This document shows positions 6,083 through 6,990 of a stretch of 6,990 nt of DNA, piece by piece; the first letter of the stretch is position 1, and each line of letters starts with the position of its first letter. Made by a program: the position numbers and the translations under genes. Origin of the DNA: Candidatus Adiutrix sp. (lineage in GTDB: Bacteria > Desulfobacterota > Desulfarculia > Adiutricales > Adiutricaceae); contig JAITBV010000012.1 in assembly GCA_031283395.1 (NCBI GenBank), positions 1-6,990 on the forward strand, read 5' to 3'. Below the pieces are notes generated by a model. It had not been told where the DNA came from. It worked only from the letters and a program-made list of their open reading frames with translations, and searched no databases.

Positions 6083-6113
6083 TTGTATTGTGTTTGCGCC
6101 GCAAATGTATTAT
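6083..6113 (+). promoter_or_regulatory. Weak candidate promoter with palindromic operator before the RelB/DinJ-type gene
   Basis: TTGTAT (6083-6088) and TATTAT (6108-6113) are 19 bases apart, a long spacing. In the spacer lies the perfect inverted repeat TTTGCG-C-CGCAAA (6093-6105), just the position where an autoregulating RelB/DinJ ribbon-helix-helix antitoxin would bind. The promoter call is weak; the palindrome itself is clear. Confidence 0.35.
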
Positions 6114-6136
6114 TTTGATTGGGGGAGGGTCTGATC

Positions 6137-6409
6137 ATGTCCAAAAGTTCCAGCATGAGCCTTCGCATCGATCCCCAGGTCAAGGCGGACGTGGAAGCCA
6201 TTTATTCGCGGTATGGCCTGAGCATCACTGATGCTATCAATATTTTTCTTCACCAATCCCTCAATGTGGGCGGTCTGCCGTTCGACCTGCGCCCGACCCG
6301 GCCCAATGCGGTCACCCTGGCCGCCATGCGGGACGGGGACGAGATCATCAAATCCGGCCATGGGCGCTTCAGCCGGGCTGACGATCTGCTGGAGGATATG
6401 AAGTCCTGA
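6137..6409 (+). CDS. RelB/DinJ-family antitoxin, apparently without its toxin
   Basis: A 90-residue type II antitoxin. The N-terminal ribbon-helix-helix DNA-binding part is SMSLRIDPQVKADVEAIYSR (6-25), followed by the family hallmark GLSITDAINIFLHQSL and GLPFDLRPTRPN (45-56). The C-terminal half, ending FSRADDLLEDMKS, would wrap a RelE/YafQ-type mRNA-cleaving toxin. The ATG at 6137 is chosen because GGAGGG (6124-6129) lies 7 bases upstream; a TTG further up is less likely. No toxin gene follows: a TGATG overlap opens only an 11-codon reading frame. Base composition is less GC-rich than in the housekeeping genes, in keeping with an acquired module. It might be a decayed pair, or an antitoxin serving a toxin elsewhere. 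Confidence 0.85.
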   Translation: MSKSSSMSLRIDPQVKADVEAIYSRYGLSITDAINIFLHQSLNVGGLPFDLRPTRPNAVTLAAMRDGDEIIKSGHGRFSRADDLLEDMKS

Positions 6410-6444
6410 TGCGCACAGGCACCCACGCTGACCTGTTCGGCTGA
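6409..6444 (+). pseudogene. Possible remnant of the missing toxin start
   Basis: The antitoxin stop TGA shares its last base with an ATG, the usual coupling in relBE-type operons. It opens the 11-residue frame MRTGTHADLFG and then TGA. The first residues (MRT) resemble some RelE-family starts, but this is far too short to identify. It could equally be chance. Confidence 0.2.
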
Positions 6445-6462
6445 AGCGTTCGGGTAGCCGAA
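6436..6462 (+). other. Hairpin downstream of the antitoxin gene
   Basis: TTCGGCT (6436-6442) pairs perfectly with AGCCGAA (6456-6462) across a 13-base loop. No T-run follows. It could protect or terminate the antitoxin message, or be debris of a lost toxin gene. Confidence 0.4.
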
Positions 6463-6489
6463 GCAATCCAGTAAACTTATCCGTCCATT

Positions 6490-6533
6490 CCGAACAAGCC
6501 CGCCATCACCAAGGTGAGAAGGCGGGCGTTTCG
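6490..6533 (+). terminator. Hairpin terminator (direct-repeat copy B)
   Basis: The outer stem is GCCCGCC (6498-6504) with GGCGGGC (6521-6527); the inner stem is TCACC/GGTGA around AA. It is followed by GTTTCGTTTCTA, so it is a better Rho-independent terminator than copy A. The first 18 bases, from CCGAACAAGC onward, are identical to copy A. It closes off the antitoxin unit before brnT. Confidence 0.65.
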
Positions 6534-6546
6534 TTTCTATTGGGTC

Positions 6547-6580
6547 TTCACGTAACTACAAAATGAAGTTATAAAATAAC
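6547..6580 (+). promoter_or_regulatory. Candidate brnTA promoter and operator
   Basis: TTCACG (6547-6552) and TATAAA (6570-6575) are 17 bases apart. Inverted half-sites overlap it: TAACT (6553-6557) with AGTTA (6567-6571), and GTTAT (6568-6572) with ATAAC (6576-6580). Known BrnA antitoxins repress their own promoter, so these are reasonable operators. The predicted start of transcription falls within a base or two of the brnT ATG, which has no ribosome site before it, so the message may be leaderless. Confidence 0.5.
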
Positions 6581-6582
6581 CT

Positions 6583-6882
6583 ATGAACTTCGAGTGGGAT
6601 GAAAATAAGTGCTGTCAGAATCTGAAAAAGCACGGGGTTGATTTCGGGGAGGCCGCCCTGGTAGTGGCTTCCGCGCCCGTGATTTTGGAAGATGACCGCC
6701 GCGATTATGGAGAGCCGCGTTATTTGGCCTTCGGTGAGATGGAGGGGCTCTTGTTTGTAGTGTCCTTCACTTTCAGGGAAGAGGCCATACGGCTGATCTC
6801 CGCCCGTAGAGGCAACATAAGGGAAAGGAAGCGTTATGAAGAGCGGCTCCGCCAAAAAAATAACCAGTTTGACTCTGGCTGA
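6583..6882 (+). CDS. brnT: BrnT-family toxin (RelE-fold ribonuclease)
   Basis: A 99-residue BrnT. Its start MNFEWDENK ... NLKKHGVDFGEAA (1-25) is diagnostic, followed by LEDDRRDYGEPRYLAFGEMEGLLFVVSFTFRE (35-66) and IRLISARRGNIRERKRYEE (69-87). BrnT toxins adopt a RelE-like fold and act as ribonucleases that arrest translation until bound by BrnA. The gene begins at the first ATG after an in-frame stop (6577-6579), matching the family start exactly. The last 12 or so residues, beyond KRYEE, are an extension whose DNA also encodes the start of brnA; the overlap is 47 bases. Composition is clearly less GC-rich than in the operons to the left, which suggests transfer. Confidence 0.93.
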   Translation: MNFEWDENKCCQNLKKHGVDFGEAALVVASAPVILEDDRRDYGEPRYLAFGEMEGLLFVVSFTFREEAIRLISARRGNIRERKRYEERLRQKNNQFDSG

Positions 6883-6990
6883 AATAAAAGCAGCCGCCTC
6901 CATGACTGATTGGCCGCGTTTGCGGGCCATGTCTGAAAACGATATCAACCAGGCGGCCGAGGGAGACCCGGATGCCCTGCCTTTGGACGA
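6836..6990 (+). CDS. brnA: BrnA-family antitoxin (partial, cut by window end)
   Basis: The first 51 codons of the BrnA partner. The pattern SLTLAEIKAAASMTDWPRLRAMSENDINQAAEGDPDALPLD fits the BrnA N-terminal half: a toxin-wrapping segment with the conserved TDW..L..M/L and DI..A..DPDA-P-LD motifs. The ribbon-helix-helix DNA-binding half should lie beyond the window. The start ATG at 6836 has an AAGGAA ribosome site (6825-6830) 5 bases upstream, inside brnT, in a different frame. The toxin-first order is normal for brnTA. Confidence 0.88.
   Translation, partial: MKSGSAKKITSLTLAEIKAAASMTDWPRLRAMSENDINQAAEGDPDALPLD

Overview
The window looks like a GC-rich member of the Desulfobacterota / former Deltaproteobacteria. 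The reasons are the order pheS-pheT-ihfA-merR, which I associate with that group, strong G/C at third codon positions, a flgM gene, and dispersed short palindromes. No species can be named from the sequence.

Region 1 (1-4134, + strand) is one compact transcription unit. It holds the end of pheS, then pheT, an IHF-alpha type DNA-bending protein, a short MerR-type regulator, and a divergent CheR-like methyltransferase. Genes overlap or are separated by at most about 20 bases, and no internal promoter was seen. PheS and PheT form the phenylalanyl-tRNA synthetase. This PheT lacks the internal EMAP/OB-fold (B2) domain of the usual protein, while its editing-site motifs are kept.

Region 2 (4135-5012) holds rplU-rpmA on the - strand (ribosomal proteins L21 and L27), read from a near-consensus sigma-70 promoter. 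The pair is flanked by inverted copies of a 27-base palindromic repeat. A third, sequence-diverged copy whose stem bases have changed in matched pairs lies beside the first.

Region 3 (5013-6080, + strand) is a flagellar-class operon. A sigma-70-like promoter and a very good sigma-28 (FliA) promoter precede an unrecognised 161-residue protein gene, which overlaps flgM, the anti-sigma-28 factor. FlgM would therefore sit under the control of the sigma factor it inhibits. A long hairpin follows flgM.

Region 4 (6081-6990) is lower in GC and accessory in character. A RelB/DinJ-type antitoxin gene has no toxin gene after it, only an 11-codon stub and hairpins. It is bracketed by two direct copies of a roughly 44-base terminator-like hairpin. 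Next comes a brnT-brnA toxin-antitoxin module, with brnA cut by the window end. I found no rRNA, tRNA, CRISPR array, insertion sequence or origin. The most noteworthy points are the domain-deleted PheT, the CheR-like protein with altered active-site motifs, the unknown gene paired with flgM under a sigma-28 promoter, and the orphan antitoxin between duplicated hairpins.
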